This document shows positions 12,906-26,800 of a DNA stretch of 64,000 bases, one piece after another. The notes under the pieces were generated by a model that worked only from the letters and a program-made list of their open reading frames with translations, did no database searches and was not told the origin of the DNA. This DNA is from Monarcha castaneiventris obscurior (Eukaryota > Chordata > Aves > Passeriformes > Monarchidae), in contig JAMPIT010000230.1 of the NCBI GenBank assembly GCA_026261815.1, forward strand, positions 10,043,001 through 10,107,000. Reading direction: 5' to 3'. Made by a program: the position numbers and the translations under genes. Every line of letters starts with the position of its first letter. The stretch's first letter is position 1.

Positions 12906-14815
12906 TTGATTAATTTTGGGGGGTTGGTCCAAAAATTTGATATGTTTATTTGGTAAAAGGAAAAATTAATTTTATATCAAACAGGTATCCTTTTATTAGT
13001 GAAATACCTAGAAGTAAATTGTACTTGCATTTGCTAAATATTATCGGTTGATTCCTGATAAGAATTAAAAGTATCACCAAAGATGCTGCATCTAAATACT
13101 AGGAAAATATCTTACTTCATAACTGTAGTACATATTTAATCTGATAAACCAGGAAAAAATATAAGCCTTAACTATTTCAAATGAAATTTTTAATTAATTA
13201 CTAAACATCTCATGACTGTTTTGTGTCACCACCTCTAGAAAATTCATTCCAAACTTATGAAAATAAAAGTGAAGATTTAAAATTCTAGACCACTGAATTG
13301 TGGAAAATGTTAAGCACACTGGGTCCTGAAGGCAGTTTTTCCTACAGGAAAAGCAAAACCAAGGCAGAGGTGAAAACAAGCTACGACAGGCTGTGCGTGG
13401 ACATTGTTAATGGTCTGTGCCTTCAACTCAACATATTCTGAAATTAGTTTAGCCTTCATTTGCTAACTTTTTTTTTGTTGTATATTCAAGTGGCATATTT
13501 TTCCTCTCAGTTACTAAAATCTTCCAGAATTATCTAATACCAGACTTTTAAAAAATGTTTTCTGTGCAGCTGCTAACAGCTACATGGAAGCCCTACCCAA
13601 AAGCTGCCAGTGTCTCTGCAGACACACCTGCCAAGGGCTGCAGCCCTTGGAGCACACAGCCTGTTGCTGGTTTGAGAAAGCAGGAACACTCAGGTGGAAC
13701 TGTTTTCCATTACTCCCGGGTAGGCACAGGCACAGTCCATGTCCCTCATCCTCCAAGTCCATGTCCTGTGTGCTCACGGGGCCCTGTAGGCTCAGCTGTG
13801 GTTACTGGTGGTGGGTGGTGCACATGGATGTGGGGTCCAAACTGCAGCTCAGTCACTCAGAGAGGCGACTGCAGCTCTGCTGCTCTTTCCCAACACACTG
13901 AGGGAAGCCAAACCTCCCTGTGCAGCCACTTCCTAACCTGCCAAAATGATCTAGCTTAGCCTGACCACGTTTATAAGCGGTAGTGCTATTTACAGAACCA
14001 GCTCTTTAGAGAGCAAACATCTGGCAGAGCAGGAGGGGCAGGATAACTGGGTATGAGGATGGTGAAGCTCTGGAGACATGGAAACTTCACTGCCCGAAAG
14101 CAGCTGAGCTGTGATTGGAACAGCATGTTAGACTGCAGCTGGAGGGGTCTGCAAGCACAACGCTAAAGAGCAGTACATCTTTATGGAAATATTTAAAACC
14201 ACTCAGTTTCAAAATAGTCATAATGACCTGTCATTCCTCCTGGGGACTTCTGTGCAATTTAGCTGCGGTTACAGGGGACTGGCACTGACTAGGGATTACT
14301 GGTGAGTGGTAATACCTGTTTGTTTGTGGTGGTGGTGGTGGGGATTCAGCCTCATGTCGAGGATACACCAAATAGCACTAATCCCACAAATACAGAAGGA
14401 GATCAACATTTGGAGAATAGGTTTAAAAAGGACAGAGTAGCAGTTTTCTGCAGGGAGTGTGGTAAACAGAAAATCTGAAGAAGGAGCATGAGAAAAGGTA
14501 ATCTGGTGAAACCATTTGATTAATAGCAGAATATAGTCTCAGCTGACAGAGATGTGTGAGAGATGGGAGCAAACATGGCAGACTGATGAAGAAAGGAAAG
14601 GGAAGCAGGTGACAAAAATCCCATGGAAAGACTGCTGATCAGAGAGGCTACTGTCCCCAGTTCCACCCTACAATGGCTCTCAGCCCCACAGACTTCTGGC
14701 TGAAATGACTGATCACACTGTTATGATCATACTAACCTATCCCAATCAAAATGAATAAAATCAGTCCAAATACAAGTCGGGTTTTTTTCACTCATTGTGA
14801 CTGAAATGAGAATAG

Positions 14816-15171
14816 AAAGCTCCAGGGAGGCCTTATAGCACCCTTCCAGGACCTAAAGAGAGACCACAAGAAGGCCAGAGAAAATTTTTTTACAAAGGCA
14901 TGTAGTGATAATATAAAGGGGGATGGATTTAAACTTAAAAAGGGTAGATTTAGTTTAGATATTAGAAAGAAATTTTTCAGTCTGAGGGTGTGAGACACTG
15001 GAATATATTTCCCAGAGACTCTCTGGATGCCCCATCCCTGGAAGTGCTCAAGGCCAGTGGATGGGGCTTTGAGCAACCTGGTCTAGCAGAAGGTGTCCCA
15101 GCCCATGGCAGGAGGGTTGGAACTAAATGATCTTTAAGGTCCCTTCCAACCCAAATCATTCTATGATTCCA
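14816..15171 (+). mobile_element. CR1 LINE, 3'-terminal ~355 bp
   Basis: This is a 5'-truncated CR1 copy. It begins near 'agctccagggaggccttatag', runs through the conserved 'atgccccatccctggaagtgct' section and the 'gggctttgagcaacctggtctag' motif, and ends with 'gatctttaaggtcccttccaacccaa' and the 'attctatgattcc' tail. 5' truncation and an 8-bp tail repeat in place of poly-A are typical of CR1. The copy is only moderately diverged. Short open frames on the minus strand here are shadows of the repeat. Confidence 0.9.
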
Positions 15172-18100
15172 TTATTCTCTTCCATAACTGTTCACAAAAG
15201 GCTAATTTATTGCAAAGATAATAAGATAAGGAGGAAACGAACGTTATTATTTGATATAAATGCAACCACACAATGATGTGTGTCTAAGAACAGCTGCCAT
15301 CATTCAGCAGATATCCAACTATGGCTACTTAGAAAGGTGTGGCTTCACAGTGCTGCTCAGGAGCACAGCCAGGTGACCACACCAGACTGGCCAAGGACAC
15401 AGCTTTTCACGGCATTGCTTAAAGCAGAAGCACATGAGCTTGAAATATAAACATAAGTAGCTGGTATGGGCATGGAGCATCAAAGTGTTAGCTACCTTCT
15501 TTCTAAAACAAGTATTTAATAGATTTAAGGGGGAATTTCTGCCTCTGTAAATCATGAACCACAGTCTTCCATCTACTTTTTCACACATCTTCCATATTGT
15601 GGTGGAGGTCTACCTAATTTCTTACGTTTAAACAAATTTCAGCTCTTTGGGGAACACAGAGAATTTATATAAACAAGCAAACACTCAGTTTCTGTCCAAT
15701 GTATTATTTTCACTGACATTATAAAGCAGTGAAAGAACAGCAGCGAGAAACTGCAAACATAAGAACTATTAAGTCAGCAGAAATCACTGCAGGGAGGGAC
15801 TATGACTGCTGCCTATAAACACATCAGAGGGTAAAGCTGCAGGAAGGGAGGCCAATACCAGGTCTCTCCAAGTGCTGACAGACTCCAACTGGTGAGTTCT
15901 GCTGGGATGCGATCCTGCCTGTGGCAAATGAGATCCATCCTTCTCCCTAGCATTAGTATACTTTCAGTGCTGTGCACCAAACCGAGCTCTAGGGAGGCCA
16001 AAGGGTGCTTGCTGCAGTGCAGGACCAGTCAGTGAAGGGTGACGCTCCTCACAGAGAGGTATTATCACACAAAAGGTACCAAAATGCAGCCTGTGCACTA
16101 AAGAATGTAAAACTAGGTCCTTAGGTTCACTGAGTCTAACTATATAGATGTTGAAGGGATAATAAAACTTTAGCTAATAAATGCTAGTAAATTCTAAACG
16201 TGACTTAACAGCTTCAATTTAATGATTTGGGGCTATATCCAATAACAGAGTTAGAGTCCTAAATATTTTAGGCGACTGATCTCCATCATGGAAATAAATT
16301 TAGGTGCCAAAATTCCTTAAAGGGGAGGTAGAACCTCAAAATGGGACCCAAAACAGACAGCTCAGTGAGGAGCACCCTGAAGGTGCAGAGCCCACCACCC
16401 CTTTCTAAATTGGTAATTTTTTCTTTGAAAGAACACCATGAGTTTTTCAGAAATGTGGAGGAAACAAAAAAGGCTCAAAGTCTACTGATTACCATCTTCA
16501 TGTAAGACGTGGGGTTGACCACCTTTACAGCAATGGATTAGAGCACACACAAACACACATACACACACTAGAAGAATACCAGAACCTCAAGGCAGTGGAA
16601 GTAGATGGAAAACTTCTTCTTAAACAATGGGATTTTTTTTTTTTTTTTTTTTAGTAACAGTGCATGCAAGAAGACACTAAATATCTGACTGCAAAGTGAT
16701 TGGTTCTGGTGGAGACAAACTAGTGAGAAAGTGCAATTCAGTCGGTCAGAGGTGAATGACATGGCTCTGCAATATATTACATGGCTCTCATCACTTCATG
16801 TGATATATGTGTGAATAATTAAAAACTTGAAGCTGCAGTGTTTAGGTTAGAAACAGGGAATTTGATTCCTGATACATAATATCTAAAAGCAGATACTTAT
16901 CAGGCATACCAAATATTACTGGTGTTGAATCTATGTAAAACAAAAAAAAAAAAAACAAAACCAAACCAAAACTTACGACACATACCTCCCAAAAGTGAAA
17001 GGCAAGCAGGTTCAAGTCAGCCCTTTCATTTCCTCTCTTCACAATTGTAGTTGAGAACACAGTTAACTCAGTCAAGAATCTTCTTTTTTTTTCCCTCCTT
17101 TTTATTTTGACAGGGGCTTTCATTCCCCCCACTGAAGGAAACTAAACTCAGAGAACTTTACAGGCATTTCTATTGACTCTGTGAATAATCTTGACTCTAT
17201 GGATTATCCTCAAGCAGCTGTGGAGAACACAAAAGATTTCCCCAAACATAAGAAAAAGAATACTGATGCAGCCTGGGGCAGGTTTTTTTTTCCTCAGTTC
17301 TCAAGTGATTTTTAAGAGCCAGCCAGTCTGGAAAACGATGAATTTGTTTGTAGGAAAAGTAAACACTGCCAAAATCAACAAGTTCCTTCCTTAGGGGTCT
17401 GTAGAGCAAATTGGTCCACAGATTAAGACAGTTCAGTTAAGTAATGTTGGGGCTGACATAAACCCTTCAGGCTCCTTCACTTTTAGCCCAGAAAGTACTA
17501 AGAGAAGTGATAAGACTCTTATGAAGGAATTATACATAATAGGGTCAGAGAAATGAAATAAATTAAAATTTATCTCCTCTGTAAATTTCCTGGCACAGGA
17601 TTTGAGGGGCTTAACTGAGAGGGCTGGTAGGTCTCCCAGTAGTCTTCTTTGCACAATTTTGAGTCAAATAGGCTCTGTCTTGACTTTCTAGATTGGTATT
17701 GGTGAAGGATTTAACAGTGATTAGACCTCTGTAAAATGATCTCATGTGTTGTCAACTGCCGAAAGAAATGGCAGTGGGTGAAGTCTAACCCTATTCACAA
17801 GTCATTTTCCCAACCCAAGCCAGGAAATGTGCTAAACAAGCAGAGCCACCATGTATTACAGAGGTGGATTTCATCTTCATGAATGCACAGGATGTGTGCA
17901 AAAGACAAAGAGAGACGGGAAAAACAGCATTTTACAATCTGCTTTGCACTTTCCCAGAACTTTTTATTTCAAAAGCATGAAAGAATTAAGGCAAACTGTC
18001 TTTTAATCCTGACACAAAACCATTCATCATTCTCATATCAAAAATCAAGAGAGTGAAAAAGAAATTTAATTCTTGTGCCAATTCTGGTACCATAAATCAA

Positions 18101-19109
18101 AAGAAAATTTTATCAGAAACAGTGTAATAGGAAGGTAAGGCAAAGTTTTCAAATTATTCTTCTAAACAAAGGTGCCTAAAACTTTAGCAAGCAGTTCTGA
18201 ATACTTTGGCTGGCTGTAGCTGACATGGCCAGGTCATGCATAGTTCAGTTGGACTTTATTGGCATGACAACATCTTCACACACAGCTACAGGAAATAAGC
18301 AATGCAGCTGGGAGGGAACACAGGTCTCCGGACTAGCAATTCTGTGTATTAATGACAATACTCTGCTTCCTAGTCTCTTACATCCTCACAGCATTTTTCA
18401 ACCATTAACTAATGCATCAGTGAGGTTTGTCTGAGATGGAGATGCAACAAGCAAGCTCAAAATGCGGAGCATGTAGGGCCACCATTTCAGTGGGAAAAGG
18501 TCAACTCACTCTAATTAAATCCCACAGAGCCTCTCTGTTAAGAAACCACCACATTTTAAAACCAATGAGAGTTAACATCTTGTTAACGGGGAGGTTAGTT
18601 GCTATAAGTCTGCTATATAAAGATTTTTAAAGCTTATTTCTGCTGGAAAACATTTTAGGGGAATATTATAGTCAAAAGTCTCTGTCAAAAAGGCTAAAGA
18701 ACTGCTAATCACTGCAGTTACACTCTCATTATGACCTAAGCTAACACAGCTCTGCAGACTTTTCCTGCACAGCCATACACAAGTTCCTCAGTGGTGTCTA
18801 ACACAATCAGAGGGAGCACATATGTGCATCAGGTCACACGACAGACACCTCTGTCTTGAGACAGAGCTGCACTTGCTGTCACCAAGAGGGAAATATCAAG
18901 CCTGCTCACAGTGATGGTGATGTCCCTTGCTGTTCAGAACTCCTGTGGGCCTGTGGGAATCCAGAGTGCAGAGCGTATTCCTCTGCCTGTTTTGAAGGAT
19001 TCAACCCCTCTGGACAATACTGTTTTTGACCTTTATCCATGGAGAAAACTGCCTACACTCTGGGAAGAATTAAAATCTACACCAATGTGAATTGGATAGT
19101 AGAATATTA
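15172..19109. other. Unique DNA with simple repeats, no gene seen
   Basis: No assignable ORF. It holds a short CA-rich run (16548-16569), a poly-T run of about 20 (16633-16652) and an A-rich run with CAAAACC units (about 16939-16972). The remainder is ordinary AT-rich sequence. Confidence 0.55.
16633..16652 (+). repeat. Poly-T run (about 20)
   Basis: An uninterrupted T homopolymer. No duplicated target site or retrocopy was recognised next to it, so it is listed simply as a homopolymer. Confidence 0.85.
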
Positions 19110-19549
19110 TGTAGGAATGTCACAGGGCGAAGGATTCGGAGATTTGGGGTTTGTTTATGTAGTAAATAGATAAATAGTGAGGTTTCCAAAATGGTGGATG
19201 TTTACACCATTTTAGACATCATATTCCTTCTTCAAGACCTCCATTTTCTGCAGTAGAAGTAGCTTAGCATGATTGGGTAGAATTTGCCGCAGTTCCTGTC
19301 TGTGTTACAAGGTGATTTACTGGACATTGGTGGAAAAGTAAAAATATCTGTCGTTTCAAACTTTTATTGGGTAAAATGTCTTTAAAAGGGCTGTAAAATC
19401 TTGATACCAGGACACTTGCAGCTTTTCTCTACTCTCCCTACGTTCCTTGTAACCTTGTAGCTGATAAGAACCCAATAAACAGCTATCCAAGAGCAAAGAA
19501 GGCTGAAGGTCCAGTTCGTCTCTTAAGTCTCCTGGCAAGGACTCTAACA
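19110..19549 (+). mobile_element. Probable solo LTR of an avian endogenous retrovirus
   Basis: The segment starts 'tgtaggaatgtcacagg' and ends 'ctctaaca', giving TG...CA ends 440 bp apart. Inside, in order, are inverted CCAAT-type boxes (ATTGGG near 19270 and 19365), a TATA-like TTTAAAAGG at 19381-19389 and a canonical AATAAA at 19474-19479 about 90 bases later, followed by a short U5-like end. That order fits U3-R-U5 of a plus-strand LTR. No primer-binding site (TGG...) follows, so it would be solo. A clear target-site duplication was not found, and the family is unidentified. Confidence 0.5.
19381..19479 (+). promoter_or_regulatory. LTR core promoter and polyA signal
   Basis: TTTAAAAGG at 19381-19389 could act as TATA element and AATAAA at 19474-19479 as polyadenylation signal. 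Their spacing matches a retroviral R region. Whether it is active is unknown. Confidence 0.4.
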
Positions 19550-20384
19550 ACTCTCCCCCATCCAGGGAGGTCTAATTAAGGCACACCCTCTGTCCTACTC
19601 CAGGACTGCAGGCACATATGCTGAGCACCATCAGGGATAAATGTCACTGGAATTCCTCAGCTCCATGAGAGACAGGTACTACAGCACCAGCACAGCCTGA
19701 GCCTTTTTCACAAGTGGTGCCAAGTGTAGAGCTGGCATGTAGCACTGATCTATGCCTTTTCCTGAACACAGACCTCTTTGTATTGGTCCTATCATCATAT
19801 GACCTCTCCTGACTAGGTTTTCTATTTATTACTGCCACAGAGAAAAAGGTTTTCACACGCTTGGTATATGTGGGGACACTAAAACTTTGCCTACTCTTAG
19901 AAAGATGTTTGATTTATATTAATGAAGTGCTATTTTGGAAGTGAGTGACTGACTAAGAAATTTTAATCAGTTAAAGAGAGACCCAAGGAAATATACACCT
20001 CATTTATGACTCATAGTCAAGAAAGAGGAAGAACTTATGCCAGCTAGAAGAAAATAGCAAACAAACAGCATATGTGTTGATAGGAATTCACACATGCAAT
20101 CCACAGCTTTAGTCATCGAAGCGCAAATTTACAATGTCACTCCTGGTTATACGGCAGACGGACTTATTTCCAACACAGTCCTGGTTAATAACTTTAGTTA
20201 GCTTGTAACAATTGAAAAGTAGCAACAGGCATCATCACTGTTGTTACGGCCACAGGGCGGTAACAGAATTCAATGAATTCTAGAGAAAAATACTTAAAAT
20301 GTCAAAACATAAGCTTAACTGAAAAAAAGGCTGTAAGCCCAACCCAGAGAATGGAAAAGTACTGGATAAAACACTGGAAAATGT
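19550..20384. other. Unique DNA, no gene seen
   Basis: No assignable ORF. A stretch at about 20110-20270 carries six CpGs in roughly 160 bases and a short palindrome 'gaattcaatgaattc', unusual for this CpG-poor DNA. Confidence 0.5.
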
Positions 20385-20478
20385 ACTGCAGGGAACAATC
20401 CTACTTTGGCAGTGGGATAGACTAAATGACCTAATACAACTTTTCCGTCTCTAATTTATACGATTCTATGATTCAACA
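20385..20478 (+). mobile_element. Old CR1 LINE 3'-end fragment
   Basis: 'gggatagactaaatgacctaatacaacttttcc' followed by 'acgattctatgattc' is a diverged version of the CR1 tail ('gact-agatgacct...ttcc...attctatgattc'). The mismatch load suggests an older subfamily than the 14816-15171 copy. The upstream limit is uncertain. Confidence 0.65.
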
Positions 20479-20805
20479 AAAACAAACTGTGAAATTAAAA
20501 ACTGAAGCAAGTCTGTAACCTGACTACCACATTTTATAAATATATATATACATGATTCTATAAGTCTTTAAAATAGTGGCTGTCTTGGCACCAGTACTAC
20601 AGGAGATATATGCAGACTGTCAGATTTCCTCTTAAAACATTCATCTGGCTGCCAGGCTGAACAGATGCCAGCAGCCTCAGAGATAGACCTAAGAATAACC
20701 CTTAAGATACTCTGGAAAGAAATAATCACTAAAACGTAAAAAGTCAATTATGGTGACTGCTATGAGCTAAAATTCTGTTTTCGTTGTGACGATGAAGACA
20801 AAGAA

Positions 20806-20827
20806 CAAAAAAAAAAAAAAAAAAAAA
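20806..20827 (+). repeat. Poly-A run (about 22)
   Basis: A long A homopolymer followed by 'gaaaagaaaaacc'. It could be the decayed tail of a retroposed sequence, but nothing upstream is recognisable as a retrocopy. Confidence 0.8.
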
Positions 20828-23800
20828 GAAAAGAAAAACCAAACTAGGAACAGAAGGAAAGCTGGGCCCTCAATGTCATCAGCTATGTTGGAGAATTGTT
20901 CCTCCTTGGCACCTACTCTTCTTTAAAATATTGTGCTTCTCCTCTGTGGGGACACTTACAAATAAAGTCGAACAACTGAACTGACAATTAATTAGTAAAC
21001 TGATCAGAAGATGTAGCATTAAATTCCTTTGCTTACTGAATACATGCACATCCTAAAGAAATTCATAATACATCCGAGGCACTTCATACCTTTTTTTTTC
21101 TTATAATTATCTCCTTTTAAAAGAAATCGCTACTTTTAAATGACTGCAAAGAGAGAGAAATATATTTAGGTTCTCTTATCTTAGTTTAAAAGTATTCCAA
21201 ATGAGAATATATACTAACAAAGACTGTCCTGTTTTCTGAGAAGGAAATACTGACTTTCAAATGTGCTTCCCCATGCAGATAATCCTGTGACCACAGAGGT
21301 TCCTGCAGTTGTAAATAATTTGAGACCACCTGGACATGTCTAATGTAGACAGCCTGAGGAAATAAGTCATTCAAAGGAAAAACGAAGTCCTCTTATTTGA
21401 GTCCCTGGGTACAGATCTGTAGCTCTAAGGCTAATCAATTAGCTCCCAGAAGAAGAATGGGTGGCTCTGTTCTTCAGTACCAGCTTCAGTGCCTTTCTAA
21501 ACAGTGGAAGAGCCCTGTCATCCTGTTTTAAATAAGGAACAAGCTTCACCACTGAGGAGGACAAGTATATGATTTAAACAAATAGTTTATTAAAGGAGCA
21601 ATTGTAAAAGAAAAGATTCATCCCTTTTTTTTAAAGGAGTATTTGTGCCATCTGAGAAAAATAGCTACGGTGAATTGCTTTTCCACAACAGTGAGCTTCC
21701 AATCATTAAAGATTTTTTTTCCCTCAAAGGAAAAAAGAACACTAGAAGTGTTGAAAAAAGCAAATGCCGGACAGGCCATAATCAAGATGATTACCACTGG
21801 AGTTGAATCAAACAAATCTGCTTGGGAAGGTGACACAGTAGTTTCCTGATGGTAAAATAGAAATAGTAGATGCATAAAACCACAGGCTCCTTCAGCTGCT
21901 TTTAAACCCTTTTAAAATTGCCTTATTCATTACTATCCCACTTTACACATCTGCTTTAGCCCTTATTCTGCAGCAGTTGTTAACATCCTGAAAGAATCTC
22001 ACATCTCATGAATTAAGGATATTTTAAACAAACTCTGAGGTATTTAGGAGCCAATACTACTGATTTTCAGTGAGCTTTGGGCTCCTGCAACAAGATTCAC
22101 AGGGGAATTTTATCCAAAGGCTCAGAGTTCCTTCTGCACTGTCCCAGCTTGTAGTGACCCTTGAGGCCCCAGCTCTCAGTAGCACAGGAAGCACAGAAGC
22201 ATTGGCTGGACGAGACCTGCAGAAACCCCAAGAAGGAGTTTGATGCTAAAGATGGAAATGCTGTGCCTTGTCCCCTCATTACAATTAGCTTAGTTTGTCT
22301 CTCTTCAGCTACTGCATTTGTTTGGCTTTTATATTTGGCTGCAGAGTTAGACTCAGCTTTAAAAGCTCAAGCTTGACCTTCTCAGATCTGACATAGCTGC
22401 TTGACTTGTGCAATTCCTTTGTACAATTCATGGAACAGTGCATAACATGAACATCCCCCCAGTAAATCAGCAGACACATAGAAGAGAAATTCTCCACCAG
22501 GCTGAGCCAGAGGATATTTTGTGAGTTTAGCTTCAACTCACAAGCTGAGCAAAGCTCCTGGCTCCACTTGTGTTTCACAGCCATGAACTTTGCAGCAGCA
22601 GGAAGCTAAGCCGTCCACAAAAATGGAGGGAAAGAAGGGAAAGGTAGAAGCCAAAAAACTCCTTTTATAGTGTTATGACTGGGATATTTATTTCAAAGAT
22701 CCACATTCATATTCCTCTTTGGGTAATTGAATCTGAGCCCAAGTTTCTCTATGCATTTGCTTTTGGGTGTCTGGGGACAATGTTTCTCAATTCCTCAGAT
22801 CTTTCCCTTTCCATTAATTAAGTAGTCTGCTCTTTAGGGTAAAGAGAGGAAAGCAAGAAATTAAATAAAGGAAAAGGCTGAAGGAAAAAACCACCCCCTA
22901 ACTTGCCAAATAGAACATTTTCTTGAGAAGTAGGACACCTGGAGCTGAAACAAAGTTGGATGAACCCCATTTTCCAGGGCTACATTTTCTAGCCAGGCCA
23001 TTCTCCTGTAGCTGAGAGATGCTAGAGAATATGTAAGAAATTTGAGTCTGGACTAAGTATATTTACCCAGCAGGAAAAACAAGATACATTTAAGGATGTG
23101 CTACATGGACCAAAGTACTACTACTGCAATTATTTTTAATAGATCAGTACACCAACCAGAAGGAAAACCAGAGGGCATTTTGATAATGATGCACAGACAA
23201 CTAGGATGGTACTTACTCCTTGGATTTAGAAGAAACAGGCTGGTGATGTGGATCTAGAGTTTAATCACAAGGGTTTAACAGGGCCTCTTTGGAAAATGAG
23301 CCTACAAGTATCCACATTGCTTTTGAAGTGGGACATGGGTGCTTCTGAAGGTGCCTTCACTGCGCAGTGAAGTGTCATGCAGAGACACCTGAGGAGTGCT
23401 CCAAGTGCTATAGCTGTGCTGAGTAGGTCCAAGGATCTTTGCCTGTGAGAGCACTGCACTTCATGGATGCCACAACTCGGGCCAACATGGCTCAAATTTT
23501 GTTTTTTGTTTATGATAGTTAGCTACTACTTTTTATGCCATATCTATATTCTTGCCCCAAGGAAGCTCTTAATTATGCTTAACAGTATAGTGTGTACACC
23601 CCCATTGAAACTATGACAGTCCTTCATTAGTCTTTCATAGCCCTCTTCCCTATAAATTGGATTATATGGTGCAGTACACATAGTCCGAGTAACTCGAGTA
23701 GGAAATTTGAAAGAACATATAATTCTCTTGCAAATAAAATACGGTGTTTCAATATCTTATTTCAAACAATGTACGCTTTTATTATTTGTTATTTTAATAG

Positions 23801-26800
23801 CTAAAAACCTAGCAATATTAAACACCAACACTGATTTCTTTGCCCTCAGAAAATTGTAAAACTTTGAGAATTTCGCTCCACTTAGAACAATGACAGATTT
23901 TTGAAAGCTTGAAATATATTATGGAACGGAATGTCAGCTTTCCTCATACTTACAGATATGTGCAATTTAGGCCCCTAGCGGCAGTGAACTATCTGGTTTT
24001 ATGGGGTCTGTCCAGATAGTCTGGATTCTTTGGTCTGAATCTGCAAATGTTTTTTCCCATGCTCAACTTTCCTACTGTGTGTGGTCCCACAGAAATCAAT
24101 ACAGCTCCTCACAGTAGTTAAATTAAACATGAGTGTGATTTTTTGAGTGTGAGTGTCTCATGGCCTGAGACTGCATATTCCCATGGAAAAGCAAGTTTTA
24201 TCTGGGAAGAGGGAAGGTCCTCTCTGAATTACCTTACACACCTATTATTCCCTGTAAAAAAATGCAAATAAAATTATAGTGTCATATTTTCAATCTGAAA
24301 CTGTCTGGAGGCTATGATGCCAAGAATCCTAAGTCAAAAACCTTAGAATAGGCAATGAGTGTTTCAAATTATTCCCTTATTTTCTCAAGTTGCCTGGGCA
24401 AGGATATTTTACATGGCTCTTAATTTATTATCTTTCATAATAAAGAATGTTTTGCAGGAATATAGCATTATGGAATATTGCTGAGCATATTATTAAATAT
24501 AATCACAGTAAATGGGTTTTCTTTTCATGATTGTATGGTCCTGTCTATCTTCATCCAAGACATTTGGATAACTGGCAGTTTCATTCTGTGTACATTAACA
24601 AGCTCTATTTATGTTGTTAAAAGACCATAACAAAATGGATGCTCTGCTAGGTTAGCACTGCTTTTCCTCAGTGGAGGGCAACAAGTGCTGAGTCAGAGGG
24701 ACCATGCAGAAATTCCAATGGACCAGGCCATTATATTCATCTCAAATGAGACAAAAGTCAACATTTTAAAGAATTATTAGTATCAAGAATATTGTTCCTT
24801 TTATTAGGGTTTGGGTTTTACATAGCACCAATTTTAAAACAGTCATTCTTTTTATTTTACCCCTGAGGAGGAAAAAAATCACACAGAATCACATAAAATC
24901 AAGTTTAGTATGAAGCAATGGCTGATCCCAAACCTTGCATTATACAGAGGAAAACTGTGTAGTGAAATAACAGCTGCCAGCTGTGATTTTGAGCCAGAAC
25001 AACAGCTTTTCTCAGCAGTGTGCTAGGAGACATCTCCAGAGTGTGTGGGATGGTTTACAGTGCTCAAGGGGAATGGGCTCTGTCACTTCTGTGAGGTGCA
25101 GAGCACAGTAAGGGAAGGCGGAAGCAGAAAGACAGGGACAAAAGTAAGTACCTGTGCCCTGACTTGCCTCAGTGTAATCCAGAGAATGTTAATCATCTGC
25201 ATTGCAGCCATTTTTAGGATTTTTGCCTTCCTCCCACTGCTAGGCTGGAGCAGCAGCTTATGCAAGTGTGTCTTAGGTCTGAAAGGAGAGAGAAGAAAGA
25301 GCAGGGGCAGCCATACAGGCCAGTCACTAACAAACATGCTTCCAAAAGTCCCCATGAAATATTATCTCTCACAGGCAGCTGTTCAATACCTCATGATGTG
25401 TGCTAGGCACTGCTTTTCTGCCAGCCTACTGGACTGCATAGCACATTCACCCCAGCTTACTTCTCTTTACTAGATTGTGAATCCAAAAGCATTACTCTCG
25501 TTGCTGCACAGACAGCTTCCCTCCCCAGTGACTCAGTGCTGCTCCCATAACCCTCATGTACCCCCAGCACCACCCAGGCCATCGTTCATCTCAATAAATA
25601 AAGCAGTCAAGTGCCTAGGAATGCACTCTGATCCACTACACGCAAGTAAAACAAGGGTTTGTCTTATGCTCATACATGTGCCAAACAAAGAGGTCACTTC
25701 TGGAGATGGCAAAGTTAAATTAGTTAAATTTGTCACCATTTTGGTTGGAAATTTCTTTTGTCTGCCTGCATGGAAATCTTCTGTTTGGTGACATTGTAAC
25801 TTCCAGGGATTTAAAGGCAAATGAAAAGAAAATACATCCTGGATGTCCCTGCCCACTGAGAGCAAGTCCCTTGTCCCCCACCACAGCCCCAGCCAGACTG
25901 TAAGCTGGTACAAGAACAAAACATGCTGAGGAGTGCAAGCCCAGAAGGATCCAAGAGGCATCAGCGTTTGTTAATCTGGTGGGGTTTTAACAAAATAATG
26001 AAAAAGAAACAAATCTTCTGTGTGAGCAAGATGAATATACAAATAAGTTCCATGAGGAATAATTCCAAGGACGTTTGCAATGATTTTCTCCTGTTCAGAT
26101 TAGTTGGCACAAATAAAAATATATATACTCACAGTCTTAAATCCAGGCTAGGACTAAGGGCCTGTTCCACAAGGCTCAATCTGCCATATAACTGGAGTTT
26201 AGAGTAAGGCTTCAACAGATCTCAGAGAATATTTTATTGCTCACCCCTTAGTACTGCAAACTCTCCTGTAAGTAGCCTCTTTTATTGACATAAATGCAGA
26301 TTGTTTTCCCTCAGAGAACTGAAAATAGAAGGCTGGGTCAAGAATAATTCCTTGCTGGGTCAAGCTGAAACTTTCTGAATTATTAAACAGTAATTGAGCC
26401 AAGGTCCAAGACCACCTATGAGTCTAGCAGAAGCTCACAGGTAACATGGAGGAAGGGCATAGTACTGGAGATCTGTGACCTCCTCCAATTTTTATCTGCA
26501 TGGTGAAAAAAAGTTACACTTATTGGTAATGGGAAAAATTACTGTCCTGGAAAACATAGACAGCAACAGCTTCTTTTGCTTGGGCTGCAGCTGTTCACCA
26601 CCTTGGGGGGCCAGAGAGGATTCCTTATTTCTGCCAGAGCCATGAAGAACATGGGGAAACACATACCAATCTTGCCACACAAGCCAAAGCATTAACCAAA
26701 ATATGACTATAGTGAATGTCAGGAAGACCAAATAAGGATCAGGACAGCTTGGTGTTCTGCTTGCTTGCTCCGTACTCAAAATAATTTCCTCTTTATGTGA

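Larger units (their letters stand above)
6296..14815. other. Unique DNA, no gene seen
   Basis: About 8.5 kb without a recognisable gene. It holds a long pyrimidine-rich tract (10465-10586), short poly-T and poly-A runs, a 20-bp near-palindrome (12886-12905), a moderately GC-rich stretch at 13560-13960 with overlapping unsupported ORFs on both strands (134 codons at 13555-13959 is the longest), and a short GGT repeat at 14329-14341. None of the ORFs resembles a known protein. Confidence 0.6.

Noticed and set aside
24870..24895. 'cacagaatcacataaaatc' as a CR1 terminal repeat
   Set aside because: Resembles the reverse-complement tail but without any adjoining CR1 body.
25045..25473. 142-codon plus-strand ORF
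   Set aside because: No recognisable motif, and overlapped by an open minus-strand frame of 90 codons; ordinary chance ORF.
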